A stretch of DNA of 64,000 bases from an uncultured Latescibacterota bacterium (GCA_958295495.1 OY282352.1:496001-560000); one strand, 5' to 3'; numbered from the stretch's first letter, positions 1 to 9,491 are shown. Made by a program: numbers and translations. The notes: generated from the letters alone by a model not told the origin.

Positions 1-1770
1 AATGAGCACAACCGTACGGCTCCAGGCCACGATCCAGCTAGTTTGTTTAGCAACCGGTTTTCGCTGACTGGACAAGTCGGCTTCGTCTATACCACCCAAT
101 GGCAGGAAGTGGCGTTGACGCTGCCCGTATCGGACGGAGAGGTCGCACCGGCCGACCGGGAGGTCTGGGAGGGGCTATTGAGGGATATTCGGCCGGGTTT
201 TAGCTTGGATTGGGGCGAGTCAGATGTGCCCCGGTCGGCGGCGGAGGTGGTCGGGTGGTTGGCGATCGACTGGATCGAGTTGACCGGCGTGGAAGAGCTG
301 TTAGCGGGGGAATTAGCCCCGCCGTCGGTGGAATATGTCCGCTTTGAGGGAGCCGGGCTTTTCGCCCCACCGGTCTTCTCTCCGATTGCGCCGGGGTTAG
401 GGGGCTTTTCAGTCATTGAAGGGGCTGGCGTCTTGACGGACTTGGATAGGGACGGCGATCTCGACCTGTTCTCTATTTGGGAGGATAGAAGACCCGGCTC
501 GGATAATCCGTTTGTAACGGGCTGGGTCATGGCGCTCAATGACGGACGAGGGGTCTTTGAAACGGTGCGCACCGAGGAAACTGAATGGGTATTTTACTGG
601 GATGTGCGGAGTGGCGATTTGACCGGCGATGGCCAAGACGAGGTCGTGCTAGCGAACTCAGACCTAGCGGTTTGGTCTATCGAGCCAGAGCTTCAGATTG
701 AGGTACTCACGCAGCTACCTGACCACCAACTCGTAGGCTTGATGGATTGGGATGGGGACGGCGCTATCGAGTTATTTTCAGACCATATAGTGGCCGGCGG
801 AAGAGCTTTAGAGGTCTGGGAGGTCGAGCATGGGGAGTGGACGGCCACTCAGTTGGCGGTAGCCGAAAACTATGCGCCCTCTCAGATAGGTGACTTTACG
901 GGGGATGGGGGGGTGGAGGTGCTATGGGCTCCGTTATTCGGTCAAGCAAACACATGGATCGTGGCGGGCTTGGAGGCTGTGCCTGGGGAGGGCGAGGCCT
1001 TTGGATTCTATGCGGGGAGTTTTCTGCTTTTAGGTGCAGACGATTTTGATGGTGATGGGCGGGTGGACCTGCTCGTGGCACTCGAAGACCACACCTTTGA
1101 ACTGCGCAAGGGCCTCGTCATACGGAGAAGCCAACCAGCGGGGGGGCTCGCCGAGGAGGTGATCTATGATGATCGGCTATTTCTGCGCTCGCCGGTCGTG
1201 GTGCGCGACCTCAACGGGGACGGGGTGGACGATTGGGCGTTTGTCGGCGGGGATCGCGCCTCGGGGATTGGGGTGTTTATCGAATGGGGTGGGGGTGCGA
1301 ATCCGGCCAAGGAGGTGGAGCGGCATCGGTTGGCCGGCGATGGGGTACAGGTGTTGCCGGGGGATGTCGATGGCGACGGAGACCTCGACTTGGTCGTGTT
1401 AAATCCCCTCTTGGGCGGAGTGCAGGTGTTGAAGAGTTCGGTGGCCGACCAGATGACCGCGGTGCAGACGCCGGCGATAGGGCGGCCGGCGCAACATCGG
1501 CTCGGCGACAGCTATCCCAATCCGTTCAATCCGGCGGTGGTGATTCCCCTTGATTTAGCCAAGGACGCGGCTCAGGTGTCGTTGAGGGTATATGATGTGT
1601 TGGGTCGTCGGGTGCGACAGGTGTGGCAGGGGCCGTTGGGGGCGGGTCGGCATCGGTTTGTGTGGGATGGCCGCGACGCGGCGGGCAAGGCAGTGGCCGC
1701 TGGGGTGTATATCTACAAGGTCGAAGTAGATGGGCGGGTGGAAGCCAAAAAGACGACCAAGCTGCCGTAA
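1..1770 (+). CDS. Secreted seven-bladed FG-GAP propeller protein with FlgD-like sorting domain (5' end outside window)
   Basis: The reading frame is open from base 1 and matches residues 116 onward of the complete paralogue at 20618-22729, so the true start lies upstream; the TTG at 43 is not a real start. The visible part has the end of the N-terminal sandwich domain (closing with DWIELTGVEE) and seven Asp-rich FG-GAP/VCBS motifs (DLDRDGDLDLF to DVDGDGDLDLVVL), each the Ca-binding loop of a propeller blade. A linker leads to a ~95-aa C-terminal domain (SYPNPFNP, VYDVLGRRV, WDGRDAAGK) of the FlgD/type IX sorting kind. Family knowledge: such domains direct proteins to the cell surface or medium. 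The ligand is unknown. Only a few substitutions separate it from its twin until the last ~100 residues, where it resembles other paralogues, a sign of gene conversion. Confidence 0.85.
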   Translation, partial: NEHNRTAPGHDPASLFSNRFSLTGQVGFVYTTQWQEVALTLPVSDGEVAPADREVWEGLLRDIRPGFSLDWGESDVPRSAAEVVGWLAIDWIELTGVEELLAGELAPPSVEYVRFEGAGLFAPPVFSPIAPGLGGFSVIEGAGVLTDLDRDGDLDLFSIWEDRRPGSDNPFVTGWVMALNDGRGVFETVRTEETEWVFYWDVRSGDLTGDGQDEVVLANSDLAVWSIEPELQIEVLTQLPDHQLVGLMDWDGDGAIELFSDHIVAGGRALEVWEVEHGEWTATQLAVAENYAPSQIGDFTGDGGVEVLWAPLFGQANTWIVAGLEAVPGEGEAFGFYAGSFLLLGADDFDGDGRVDLLVALEDHTFELRKGLVIRRSQPAGGLAEEVIYDDRLFLRSPVVVRDLNGDGVDDWAFVGGDRASGIGVFIEWGGGANPAKEVERHRLAGDGVQVLPGDVDGDGDLDLVVLNPLLGGVQVLKSSVADQMTAVQTPAIGRPAQHRLGDSYPNPFNPAVVIPLDLAKDAAQVSLRVYDVLGRRVRQVWQGPLGAGRHRFVWDGRDAAGKAVAAGVYIYKVEVDGRVEAKKTTKLP

Positions 1771-1816
1771 GCGGCCCTTCTTTTGAGCTATTTGACTTGA
1801 ACGAGGATAAGACGGC

Positions 1817-2407
1817 ATGAGACAGCCTAAGCATCCATTATACTGGATTTACTCCGGTCTAATCCTGCTCTTAATACCTGTGATCATCGTGCTTATGGGC
1901 CTCTATGAAAAGAGCCTCAGCCCCGAATCGCCTCTGCCGTCCATTCCGCCGAAAGAGGCCATACTGCATCGTCTCGCCGCGTTTGATTCCACCGCGAGTG
2001 CTCTCCACCTAAAAGAAGTGTATCAGGCCACACCCGCGCCGCGTTCCGGGGTGTTGTCAGCCTATCGCGTTCTTATGGAGGACGAGGCGTTGGCCTATAA
2101 GCTCGTCGTCGTTCGCCACGATATTGCCTGTGCTACCTGCCGCGATCTACTGGTTGGCCTCCTCATAGAGCCGAAAGAAGACCGCGTTGCGGGCGTTTTG
2201 CCCTTGGCCTCTTGGGAGTTGGCCGATGGCCGCTTCGATCCGACGGCCTTTTTTACCCAACTGATCGGGCGAGCACTGGCTGAGCCTTTGGTCGTAGGCG
2301 GGAATATCGATGGAATAACCGGGGCGACCCTGTCGGTGAATGCCTTGGTGACTCAATGGAGCCAAGCGGGCCCTTGGCTGGCGGAGTCCAAGGAAACCAC
2401 TTTTTGA
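1817..2407 (+). CDS. Membrane-anchored FMN-binding-like protein with CxxC
   Basis: 196 aa. A single N-terminal membrane segment (about residues 9-30) is followed by a periplasmic domain. Residues 165-173 read DGITGATLS, which fits the D-x-x-(S/T)-G-A-(S/T) flavinylation site of FMN_bind domains (NqrC/RnfG type), with Thr171 as the expected FMN acceptor. Residues 105-108 are a CATC pair that could be redox active. I infer a flavin or thiol electron-transfer protein working with the two thioredoxin-like proteins downstream. The ATG follows a GAGG at good spacing. It is first in a tightly packed operon ending with the DUF4159 gene. A damaged inverted copy of its 5' half lies at 26876-27142. The family match rests on short motifs only. 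Confidence 0.55.
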   Translation: MRQPKHPLYWIYSGLILLLIPVIIVLMGLYEKSLSPESPLPSIPPKEAILHRLAAFDSTASALHLKEVYQATPAPRSGVLSAYRVLMEDEALAYKLVVVRHDIACATCRDLLVGLLIEPKEDRVAGVLPLASWELADGRFDPTAFFTQLIGRALAEPLVVGGNIDGITGATLSVNALVTQWSQAGPWLAESKETTF

Positions 2408-2420
2408 GGAGTATTTGGCT

Positions 2421-3578
2421 ATGGATATGTTGCTGAATGAAATTGATGCCGTCTTCTTGTTAGAATGGGGGCTGTTGTGCTCGATCATGGTGGTCGCCTC
2501 CTACACAACCTATATGGACCTCAGCCATCGAGAGATCGCCAACGCGGCTACTTGGACCTTGCTCGGTCTTGGGCTGATGGGACAGATGGGGTTGTGGGTC
2601 TTGGGCGAGGTTACACTCGTACAGATCGGGCTATCCTTTTTGCTGGGATTTGCCGTCGGCTACCTGTTGTTTATGTATGGCTTCTGGGGGGCGGGGGATG
2701 CCAAGCTGTATTGGGCGATGGTCGCGGCGATACCGAGTACGTTATTTGGTGGGAACTGGCCGACGGCCTCCTTGGCCTTCTTTTCGCTGGATACCCCTAT
2801 TTGGGCCTTGTTGGTCAATACCATTTTGACCAATACCGTTTTTCTCGTAGTCCTTCTGGCTATTCATAAACCCACAAAATCCATCGAGACCTCTGCAAGT
2901 GAGCATAGCAAGGGCATGAGTGGGGGCTGGTTGCGCTCTGGCATTGAGGCGGCCGGCTTGAGCGGGCTGGTGTTAGGTGGGACGACGTTGGTCGGCGGGA
3001 CCTTGACCCTCGCCGAGGCGATAGTAGTGGGGGCGGTGCTCTATTTGATCCATGAAGATCGGACCAAGGCCCCCAATAAAATCATCTTGATCGTTCCCGG
3101 GCTTGTAATCGGTATCTTTAGCGCCATCAGCACCGGGGACTACCTGCTCTATCTCGTGCTTTGGGCTGTGCTATGGGGCATACGGACCGTCTATGTGTAT
3201 ATCCATGCTCTCGAATACCAGAAGTTTGTGCAGCCGGTCTCTATTGATGCCTTACAGCCGGGCATGGTGCTACACCCGTCGATTTATGAAGCCCCCGAAA
3301 AAGACCGAATCGAAGTAGTTTCGTTCGGCGAGCAGGGTAGAGATACGTGGGAGGTCATAGGCCGAACGGGCAAGCCGTTGACGATTCGGAAAGTGCGCCA
3401 GCTAAAAGCCCTACAAAGAAAGGGATTGTTCCGCGCATGGGACGATCAGTTAGAGGTTGAACTGTCGCTGCCCTTTGCACCGGCCTTGATGGTTGGCGTC
3501 GGTCTAACTTTGATATGGGCCGGCAGTATCGTCGGGCCAGCCAACAAGTGGATTCAGCCGTTGTTCGATGCGTTTTAG
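2421..3578 (+). CDS. Prepilin-peptidase-like (A24 family) membrane aspartyl protease
   Basis: 385 aa, multi-spanning. Asp33 (YMDLSHREI, after the first helix) and the GxGD motif at residues 90-93 (GAGDAK) are the two catalytic aspartates of type IV prepilin/preflagellin peptidases. Seven or so hydrophobic segments follow, then a soluble insert (about residues 275-345) and a last membrane helix near the C-terminus, as in some archaeal FlaK/PibD-like proteins. The methyltransferase domain of classical PilD is absent. ATG at 2421 is preferred over the upstream TTG at 2415 because GAGGAG lies at 2406-2411. No pilin genes are nearby. The small peptides in this locus carry R-R/Q-G directly before a hydrophobic stretch, so they are conceivable substrates (inference). 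Confidence 0.7.
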   Translation: MDMLLNEIDAVFLLEWGLLCSIMVVASYTTYMDLSHREIANAATWTLLGLGLMGQMGLWVLGEVTLVQIGLSFLLGFAVGYLLFMYGFWGAGDAKLYWAMVAAIPSTLFGGNWPTASLAFFSLDTPIWALLVNTILTNTVFLVVLLAIHKPTKSIETSASEHSKGMSGGWLRSGIEAAGLSGLVLGGTTLVGGTLTLAEAIVVGAVLYLIHEDRTKAPNKIILIVPGLVIGIFSAISTGDYLLYLVLWAVLWGIRTVYVYIHALEYQKFVQPVSIDALQPGMVLHPSIYEAPEKDRIEVVSFGEQGRDTWEVIGRTGKPLTIRKVRQLKALQRKGLFRAWDDQLEVELSLPFAPALMVGVGLTLIWAGSIVGPANKWIQPLFDAF

Positions 3579-3597
3579 GAGAAAGGAAAGATACGCA

Positions 3598-4152
3598 ATG
3601 GAAGATATGCGTCCAAAACCGCAAGCGACGATGCTGTTGCTGTCAACGGTGCTGGGTATCCTCTTGGGAACCAGTCTATTGTTGGCGACAAAAATCAACA
3701 ATCCTACAATCACCCCAATAGATACCGGCCTAGACTTTTTGCTAGGGGAACTCGTCCCGGAATACGACCTCGAACAGTTAGATGGCGACTCGATCTCTAC
3801 CCATCTGTACAAGGGCGCATCCCACCTACTGGTCTTTACGCTGCCGGGCTGTGATGCCTGTGACACCATGTATCCCATTATAGGGAAAGCGGCTACCGAT
3901 ATTCCCATCTTGATGGTTGCCAATACACGGGAAGGATTGATGGAAAAGGTCGCCGAACACGCCTTGGCCTTTCCCATTGCCGTAGATACGTTGCTGCTGA
4001 CGATGGAGCATCTCAACATCACGAATTTCCCAACCGCGCTTTTGGTGGATAGGGAACAACGGATCGTCGAGGCTGTTAGGGGTGGAGGCTTCCCGATTGA
4101 GAACATTGTGCAGTCGGCGCAAAAAGCACTTGAAAAAGAGAGGACCCAATGA
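3598..4152 (+). CDS. Membrane-anchored thioredoxin-like protein (CDAC)
   Basis: 184 aa. An N-terminal hydrophobic segment (about residues 10-30) anchors a periplasmic thioredoxin-fold domain. The active-site-like CxxC is in LPGCDACDTMYP, and a cis-Pro-type region is seen in ITNFPTALLVD. Expected role: thiol-disulfide exchange outside the cytoplasm. AGGAGAAAGG upstream supports ATG 3598; an in-frame ATG at 3568 overlaps the previous gene and is less likely. The stop overlaps the next start (ATGA), so the two thioredoxin-like proteins are probably translationally coupled. The neighbouring Cys-rich secreted peptides are the obvious candidate substrates. Confidence 0.75.
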   Translation: MEDMRPKPQATMLLLSTVLGILLGTSLLLATKINNPTITPIDTGLDFLLGELVPEYDLEQLDGDSISTHLYKGASHLLVFTLPGCDACDTMYPIIGKAATDIPILMVANTREGLMEKVAEHALAFPIAVDTLLLTMEHLNITNFPTALLVDREQRIVEAVRGGGFPIENIVQSAQKALEKERTQ

Positions 4153-4679
4153 TGGCCGATCAAAAGCATTGGCAGATCGCCGGGCTTGTCAGTGTGGTCT
4201 TGTTGCTCGCGCTGATTTTCAAGGAGCAGTCGGAGGAACCCGCGGGGATCGTCTGGAGCGAGGGGGATACGAAGCGTTCTGAGCCTCTGTCTGAGGGAAC
4301 GGACGCCCCTGATTTTGAATTGCCCTCGGTGCAAGGGGACCCGGTCAGTCTCAGAAGTTTTAAGGGGCAGCGAGTAGGGCTGATTTTTGTAACCCCTACC
4401 TGCCCGTATTGCAACGAGTTAGAACGCTACTTGGTAGAGTACGACCTTCCCCCAGAGAGCCATTTGCTACTAGTCAGTCCAGGCACGAAAGATGCAGTGC
4501 AGCAAATCGTCGAAAACCACGATTTGGCGATACCCGTTTTGGTCGATTCGGCGGGTACGGTTGCCCAAACCTATCAGATCGGGGGCGTACCGCAGTTTTA
4601 TGTGGTCAGTGAGGAGGGAACCATCGCTTCTTTTGCGCGAGGGATGCCTTCGGTGTGGGAAGCCGTGCAAAAGCTATAA
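4149..4679 (+). CDS. TlpA/MauD-like thiol-disulfide oxidoreductase (CPYC)
   Basis: 176 aa with an N-terminal membrane anchor, then a redoxin domain: GTDAPDFELP, SLRSFKGQRV, the active site TPTCPYCNEL, a partner Pro in GGVPQFYVV, and EEGTIASFARG. This is the TlpA/ResA layout, and the CPxC context (TPTCPYC) also resembles MauD, which helps form the disulfides of the methylamine dehydrogenase light chain. Overlaps the upstream gene by four bases. I infer a role in oxidising or isomerising disulfides of the Cys-rich peptides encoded in this locus. Confidence 0.78.
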   Translation: MMADQKHWQIAGLVSVVLLLALIFKEQSEEPAGIVWSEGDTKRSEPLSEGTDAPDFELPSVQGDPVSLRSFKGQRVGLIFVTPTCPYCNELERYLVEYDLPPESHLLLVSPGTKDAVQQIVENHDLAIPVLVDSAGTVAQTYQIGGVPQFYVVSEEGTIASFARGMPSVWEAVQKL

Positions 4680-4700
4680 CCGAGGAGGGCACTTTGAGGT

Positions 4701-5906
4701 ATGGAAATCATTCCGTTAATTCCCGAACGCGACGTTGCGATACAGCGGGCGCGGGTCGCACAAGATCGCGATGTACGCACCCAAGCGAAGGCTTGTCTCC
4801 TTTTGGGCCGTTATTACAAGGAACAAGGTGAACTCGACAGGGCCGAAGCACTGTATAAAAGAGCCCTTGCGAAAGCACGGCAGTGGCAGGATCACGAGCT
4901 AGCAGCCGATGCGTGCAGCGGCTTGGGACTTATGTACCAGGTCAAGGGGCGGATGGACGAGGCGGTTGACTATCTCAATACAGCCTTTGAGATCAATAGC
5001 CAACGCCGCGACGAGGAGCGTCTGGCCGTCAACTACAGCAATAGAGGCTTTGTCGCTCATCTCCAAGGAAAAATTGCAGAGGCTCAAGAATTGCATACAT
5101 GCGCTCAGCAACTCCACGAGGCGTCGGGCAATAGAGCCTATTGGGCGGAAGAATGCGGCAACTTGGGGCAGTTGGCACTCCAGCAGAACAAACCGGAAGA
5201 GGCCGAGGGCTACTTCCAGCAGGGGCTGAAGGTTTGCCAAGAACTCGGCGATCTGCCGGGTATTTCCGGCCACTATCAGGGCTTGGGGCTGGTCTATCTC
5301 CAACAGAATCGTTTGGTCGAGGCCGAAGCCATCCTCAAAAAAGGCCTTGCGATTGAGGAGCGGCTCCAGCGCGACGAGGGGTTGGCTCATCATTACAGCG
5401 TCTTGGGGGGCGTATATAGCCAGATGGGTCAGTTTGATGAGGCGGAATCCATGTATCGTCGGACGCTGGCTATCCAACGAAAGTTAGGTAATAAACAATT
5501 TGAGGCTCGCACCATGAGCGGTCTGGGGCAGGTGCTACGGGAGAAAGGCGACCTGCGAGAAGCCGCGGCGTGGTTCCAGCAGGCTACGGAGCTATTTGAC
5601 GGGATTGGGGACAACAAAGGCCGGGCGGCACAAGCGGCTCTTTTGGGCGATAACTATATGGACGTTGAAAACCTTCATGCGGCTGAGGAGGCGTATAGGC
5701 AGGCGGTGCAGCTGTTTGCGAAAGTATCGGACTTGGAGGCCGTAGCCGACGTTAGAGTTCGCTTGGGGAGAGCCTATGCGTCGAATCAGGCCCCTTTTGA
5801 TGCCATACTTCAGTGGCGGCAAGCATTGGAATTATACGGCGAACTTCAGCTAGAAGACAGGGTCGAGTTCGTACAAGAGCTGCTGAGGACGAGCGGCCGA
5901 ATGTAA
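4701..5906 (+). CDS. Tetratricopeptide-repeat protein
   Basis: 401 aa, made almost wholly of about nine to ten TPR units of the Pfam TPR_12/TPR_10 type (~40-residue spacing, for example LGRYYKEQGELDRAEALYKRAL and LGGVYSQMGQFDEAESMYRR). No signal peptide or membrane segment, so it is predicted cytoplasmic. A purine-rich GAGGAGG precedes the start. TPR proteins act as scaffolds. Here it sits immediately before two glycosyltransferases; SunS-type S-glycosyltransferases of the glycocin pathway carry a fused TPR region, which is only suggestive. The exact role is not evident. Confidence 0.85.
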   Translation: MEIIPLIPERDVAIQRARVAQDRDVRTQAKACLLLGRYYKEQGELDRAEALYKRALAKARQWQDHELAADACSGLGLMYQVKGRMDEAVDYLNTAFEINSQRRDEERLAVNYSNRGFVAHLQGKIAEAQELHTCAQQLHEASGNRAYWAEECGNLGQLALQQNKPEEAEGYFQQGLKVCQELGDLPGISGHYQGLGLVYLQQNRLVEAEAILKKGLAIEERLQRDEGLAHHYSVLGGVYSQMGQFDEAESMYRRTLAIQRKLGNKQFEARTMSGLGQVLREKGDLREAAAWFQQATELFDGIGDNKGRAAQAALLGDNYMDVENLHAAEEAYRQAVQLFAKVSDLEAVADVRVRLGRAYASNQAPFDAILQWRQALELYGELQLEDRVEFVQELLRTSGRM

Positions 5907-5917
5907 AGGACAAAACG

Positions 5918-8395
5918 ATGTTCAACGCAATACAGCAGCGGACCTTAGCCGGACTCTTCAAGGTCATCAGACGGCTTAAGGAAAAGGAACGCTCGCACCG
6001 GCTTAATCGAAACCGAGTTTCAATACTGATCTTCTTTCACGGTTTTGATAGCGTCTCCGCACATCGTTCTTTGGTGGTGGGCACAACGCTCCGCCGCCGC
6101 GGATACACCGTCGAGTTTGCTGGCACGGGTTCGTTTGCCGACCAAGTCCGGCAAGCGGGCTTCTCACTGCACGACCTCGACACGCCAATACGAGACTTGG
6201 GAGCAGTACTGGATTTTGACACGAATGAGGCGAACTACGACTCGTCTATCCATCAAAGCGTGGAAGCCGAGAGAGCACTGATTGGTCGCTTGAAACCCGA
6301 CTTCGCTATCGTAGATTCCCGTCCCACGCTGAGATTGGCCGCGGCATTAGAAGGGGTTGATGTAGTTTCGATAAAATCGGCCTATACCATGCCCGAATAC
6401 CCGTACCCGATTCACTCGCCTGAGTTTGTGCGTACTTGGGATGACATAATCGGACGTACCGCACATCGAGAGTGGACTTATAAGGTGACATGTAGGGAAA
6501 TGTATCTGCTCTGCGATATTCCAGCGATTCATCCACTGGGACAGAAGACGCCTGACAACTACTTCTTTGTCGGACCGCTACTTGAGGGGCTCGACATAGA
6601 GGAGCAAGGCAATGCGGAGCGGAAGGGAGTGTACTGGGATCTCAGAACGCTGGGAACCGATGGGTCCTCCATTCAAGAGGCCGTGCAAAAGCTAGGGATG
6701 AAGGGGATTCGGCAGTGGGTGGTGCCACCTATTGGGGTGCATATCGACTCAATAGAGCACGGCGAGATCGTCGATCCTAATTTTTTGCCGCAGGCCGCCT
6801 CCCAAGCGGCCGTCTTTGCCGGTGGCGGAGAGCACGATTTCTTTTACCAAGCTCTGTTCAAGGGCATACCCGTCATTGGGCTTCCCACGAATTGTCCGCA
6901 AGAGTATTTCATCAACCGCCTGCAAGCACTAGGGCTGGGGATCAAATTGAGCCACCGAGATTTCACCCGACCGACGGCTCTCGTCCAAAGCGTTGAGGGA
7001 TTGTTAAACCACTATGCGATATTCGCTAGACGATGCCGTGCTTTTGCCGGTGATATACAGAAATGGCAGGACGCGAATTGCGTCGCGGATATAGTCGATG
7101 GGTACTGGATGAGTCGCGCAGAAGAAGGCCAGCTCGATCCGCATTACGAGATGAGCCACTACGACTTTGCCCGGCAGTTGTCGTTGAGCACGGTGCTCAG
7201 CGACGAGCAAATTGAAGAGATACTTGAGAACGGGCGAAATCGCCAGATGCCGCATGAAGTGAAACAAGACGGCATCTGGTACGATCGCCTTGATTCGTGG
7301 AACTGGCTCTACGACAACGACGCTCGCTTTTTTGCGTGTGATTACGAGGCGCGTGAGGAGATGCGATCGTTCTTCATCAATACAAAAAATGGCGCGCTTC
7401 GTCCCGCTATGGAGCGCCAGCGCTTGCAGCTAACTTATACCTTCACCCTGTCTGCGGCCGAGGATACAACCCACAATACGCGGATATTTCTGCCCTACCC
7501 AATATCCACTGACTTTCAGACGGATATAAAGCTGCTATCTTGCAGTCCGGCGGAAATGCAAGAACACTTTTTGCCACACGCGGGTTTTTTCTACAGCTAT
7601 CCTGCGATTTGTGATTTTAGCTCCGGTGAGGCCTATACGTTTTCTTACGCGTGCGAATTGACGGTTTATTCGAGAGTTATGGGCACCACAGGAACAACGG
7701 AGACGATCACGTCCGAACAGTTCGAGTGCTACACTACCGTCGATGAATCCTTGGCCGAACATCCGCTCGTTCGCCGTTGTTGGAAGGATGTGGGCATAGA
7801 CGAAGGGGCGAGCGACGTAGAAAAAGCTCGTTTGCTATACTACTATTTGGCCAAGAACAAGCATTTTAAGAAGACCAAAGATAGTTGCCAATGCTATCGG
7901 TGTAGCACCCTAAAAGCACTGACGGACGACAGCGGACATTGTATTACGTTGGCGCGTGCCTTTATGGCCCTTTGTCGCCTGCTAAAGATACCAGCCCGCG
8001 AGCAAACCGGAGCCATAGCCGTCAACCCGCTGGGGCCAAACCGCTACGAGAACCGAACGTATAACGAAGTGGTGTTTGGGCACACGTGGGCTGAGATTTT
8101 TATCGCAGGTTTGGGATGGATTCCCGTGGAGTTTCACGGTATCAGTATTGGTACGCCCGCACTGACGGAGGCCAATGTGCAAAGTGAGGTGTTGCGCCAT
8201 AAGGTCTTGGAGAATAGCGAGCCGTATTTTGACTTTTTCTTTGGCCATTTGGACTGCTTCCACGTCGTGTGCTCCAACGCTGTCAAGGAAGTGCCACAAG
8301 CCGTGGTGTATGAAGAGACAGGTAGTGGCCTTCCCCACATTCATCGGCCGGATTCTCTGAGGGAAGAGTGCCGCTTGGTCTTTGAATGTATATAA
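5918..8395 (+). CDS. Glycosyltransferase (GT-B, GT1/MurG-like) fused to a transglutaminase-like domain
   Basis: 825 aa. Residues ~30-420 look like a GT1/MGT-type glycosyltransferase: an N-terminal SVSAHRSLVVGTTLRRRGY segment, and an acceptor/donor-half motif region near AAVFAGGGEHDFFYQALFKGIPVIGLP, where the GGGEHDFFYQAL loop resembles the nucleotide-sugar loop. Residues ~470-800 end in a transglutaminase-like core with Cys675 (DSGHCITLARAF), His722 (GHTWAEIF) and Glu738 (WIPVEF) where an Asp is usual. A Cys cluster (CQCYRC) lies just before it. AAAGGA at 5905-5910 supports ATG 5918; a longer in-frame extension from 5813 overlaps the TPR gene. I know of no characterised enzyme with this fusion. 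It may glycosylate and cleave or crosslink the secreted peptides. Confidence 0.75.
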   Translation: MFNAIQQRTLAGLFKVIRRLKEKERSHRLNRNRVSILIFFHGFDSVSAHRSLVVGTTLRRRGYTVEFAGTGSFADQVRQAGFSLHDLDTPIRDLGAVLDFDTNEANYDSSIHQSVEAERALIGRLKPDFAIVDSRPTLRLAAALEGVDVVSIKSAYTMPEYPYPIHSPEFVRTWDDIIGRTAHREWTYKVTCREMYLLCDIPAIHPLGQKTPDNYFFVGPLLEGLDIEEQGNAERKGVYWDLRTLGTDGSSIQEAVQKLGMKGIRQWVVPPIGVHIDSIEHGEIVDPNFLPQAASQAAVFAGGGEHDFFYQALFKGIPVIGLPTNCPQEYFINRLQALGLGIKLSHRDFTRPTALVQSVEGLLNHYAIFARRCRAFAGDIQKWQDANCVADIVDGYWMSRAEEGQLDPHYEMSHYDFARQLSLSTVLSDEQIEEILENGRNRQMPHEVKQDGIWYDRLDSWNWLYDNDARFFACDYEAREEMRSFFINTKNGALRPAMERQRLQLTYTFTLSAAEDTTHNTRIFLPYPISTDFQTDIKLLSCSPAEMQEHFLPHAGFFYSYPAICDFSSGEAYTFSYACELTVYSRVMGTTGTTETITSEQFECYTTVDESLAEHPLVRRCWKDVGIDEGASDVEKARLLYYYLAKNKHFKKTKDSCQCYRCSTLKALTDDSGHCITLARAFMALCRLLKIPAREQTGAIAVNPLGPNRYENRTYNEVVFGHTWAEIFIAGLGWIPVEFHGISIGTPALTEANVQSEVLRHKVLENSEPYFDFFFGHLDCFHVVCSNAVKEVPQAVVYEETGSGLPHIHRPDSLREECRLVFECI

Positions 8396-8408
8396 AGGAG
8401 CGAGCTCA

Positions 8409-9491
8409 ATGGATGTTTCTGTCGTCATTGCCGCACACAATCAGCGCGATCGGTTGCGGCTTGTTTTAAGCGGCTTGGCCGTGCAAGCATTCTCCGGCCA
8501 ATTTGAGGTTGTAGTGGTGGACGATGGCAGCACGGACGGAACGGGGGATTTGCTGCGTGCATATAAGCGAATTCCCATAAAGGTCATTCCCTTGAATACC
8601 AATGTCGGACGCTGTCGAGCGCGGAACATCGGTATAGCGGAAGCGCGAGGAGACTTGATCGCTTTCTTGGATGGAGACGCGCTACCGGATCCCGGTTGGT
8701 TAGCCCACCATTGGCACCTATTTCAGCACTACAACGGCGTAACGAGTGGGTTCCAGTATTGCTTGCCTTATTTGGAATATGTCCAAGACCCGTGCGATGG
8801 TCTTCCTTGGGAGGACGTTCCGGCAGCGGTTGCTCAGATTATGCGTACGTACCCAGAAAAATTTCGGGTGCCCAAAGCTATGATACAGTCCGATTTTGAT
8901 GCGATCGCCCCATTAGCCCGAGAGGGCGGGTATCCCTTCCCAGAGTTAAAATTAATGCAAGACCAAGTACAAGTGCTCTTTGACCAAGTGCCCGATTCGC
9001 CGATTGGTTGGCTCAGTTTTTATCCACACAATGCTTCGGCCCCGCGTGTCGCTCTTGAGGAGGTCGGTGGGTTTGACGAAGAGCTGCTCCATTCTGAAGG
9101 ATGGGATTTAGCCTATCGCCTCATGCGGCATGGATATAAAATGCGCTTTGCAGCCAAGGCGCAGAGCTATCACCTGTATCACCATCACGATTTTTTTAGC
9201 CCACAAAATGCGTTCGCAGAATCGCAAAAACGGCGTAGGGCTATAGCCCATATAGCGGAGAAGAACGAGGATCCTCGACTATATCTAATCGAATTTTGGC
9301 TTGCCTCTATATGGCCGGACCGCCTAATTCCAGAGGAGATGCGCCTCAACAACCTGATGGCGTTTCACGAGACCTATCAGACCATTTCGAGCGGCGAAAT
9401 GACGGAGCGCACATTAATGCTTGATTTTCATCCTTTGAGAGGGGCACAAGACCGTGAGACAGCCATGGAAAGTACCGTTTCACAAAAATAG
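8409..9491 (+). CDS. GT2 family glycosyltransferase with galactosyltransferase-type C-terminal motif
   Basis: 360 aa, a GT-A enzyme. SVVIAAHNQRDRL and VVVDDGSTDGTG at the N-terminus bind the nucleotide sugar, and D88-G-D90 (FLDGDALPD) is the metal-binding DxD. HSEGWDLAYRLMRHGY near residues 230-245 is the Glyco_transf_7C motif. No membrane helix, so the protein is cytoplasmic. GGAG at 8397-8400 precedes ATG 8409. The 3' end overlaps the next gene by 38 bases. The 3' third exists again as a damaged inverted copy at 26464-26875. The acceptor is unknown. Confidence 0.88.
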   Translation: MDVSVVIAAHNQRDRLRLVLSGLAVQAFSGQFEVVVVDDGSTDGTGDLLRAYKRIPIKVIPLNTNVGRCRARNIGIAEARGDLIAFLDGDALPDPGWLAHHWHLFQHYNGVTSGFQYCLPYLEYVQDPCDGLPWEDVPAAVAQIMRTYPEKFRVPKAMIQSDFDAIAPLAREGGYPFPELKLMQDQVQVLFDQVPDSPIGWLSFYPHNASAPRVALEEVGGFDEELLHSEGWDLAYRLMRHGYKMRFAAKAQSYHLYHHHDFFSPQNAFAESQKRRRAIAHIAEKNEDPRLYLIEFWLASIWPDRLIPEEMRLNNLMAFHETYQTISSGEMTERTLMLDFHPLRGAQDRETAMESTVSQK

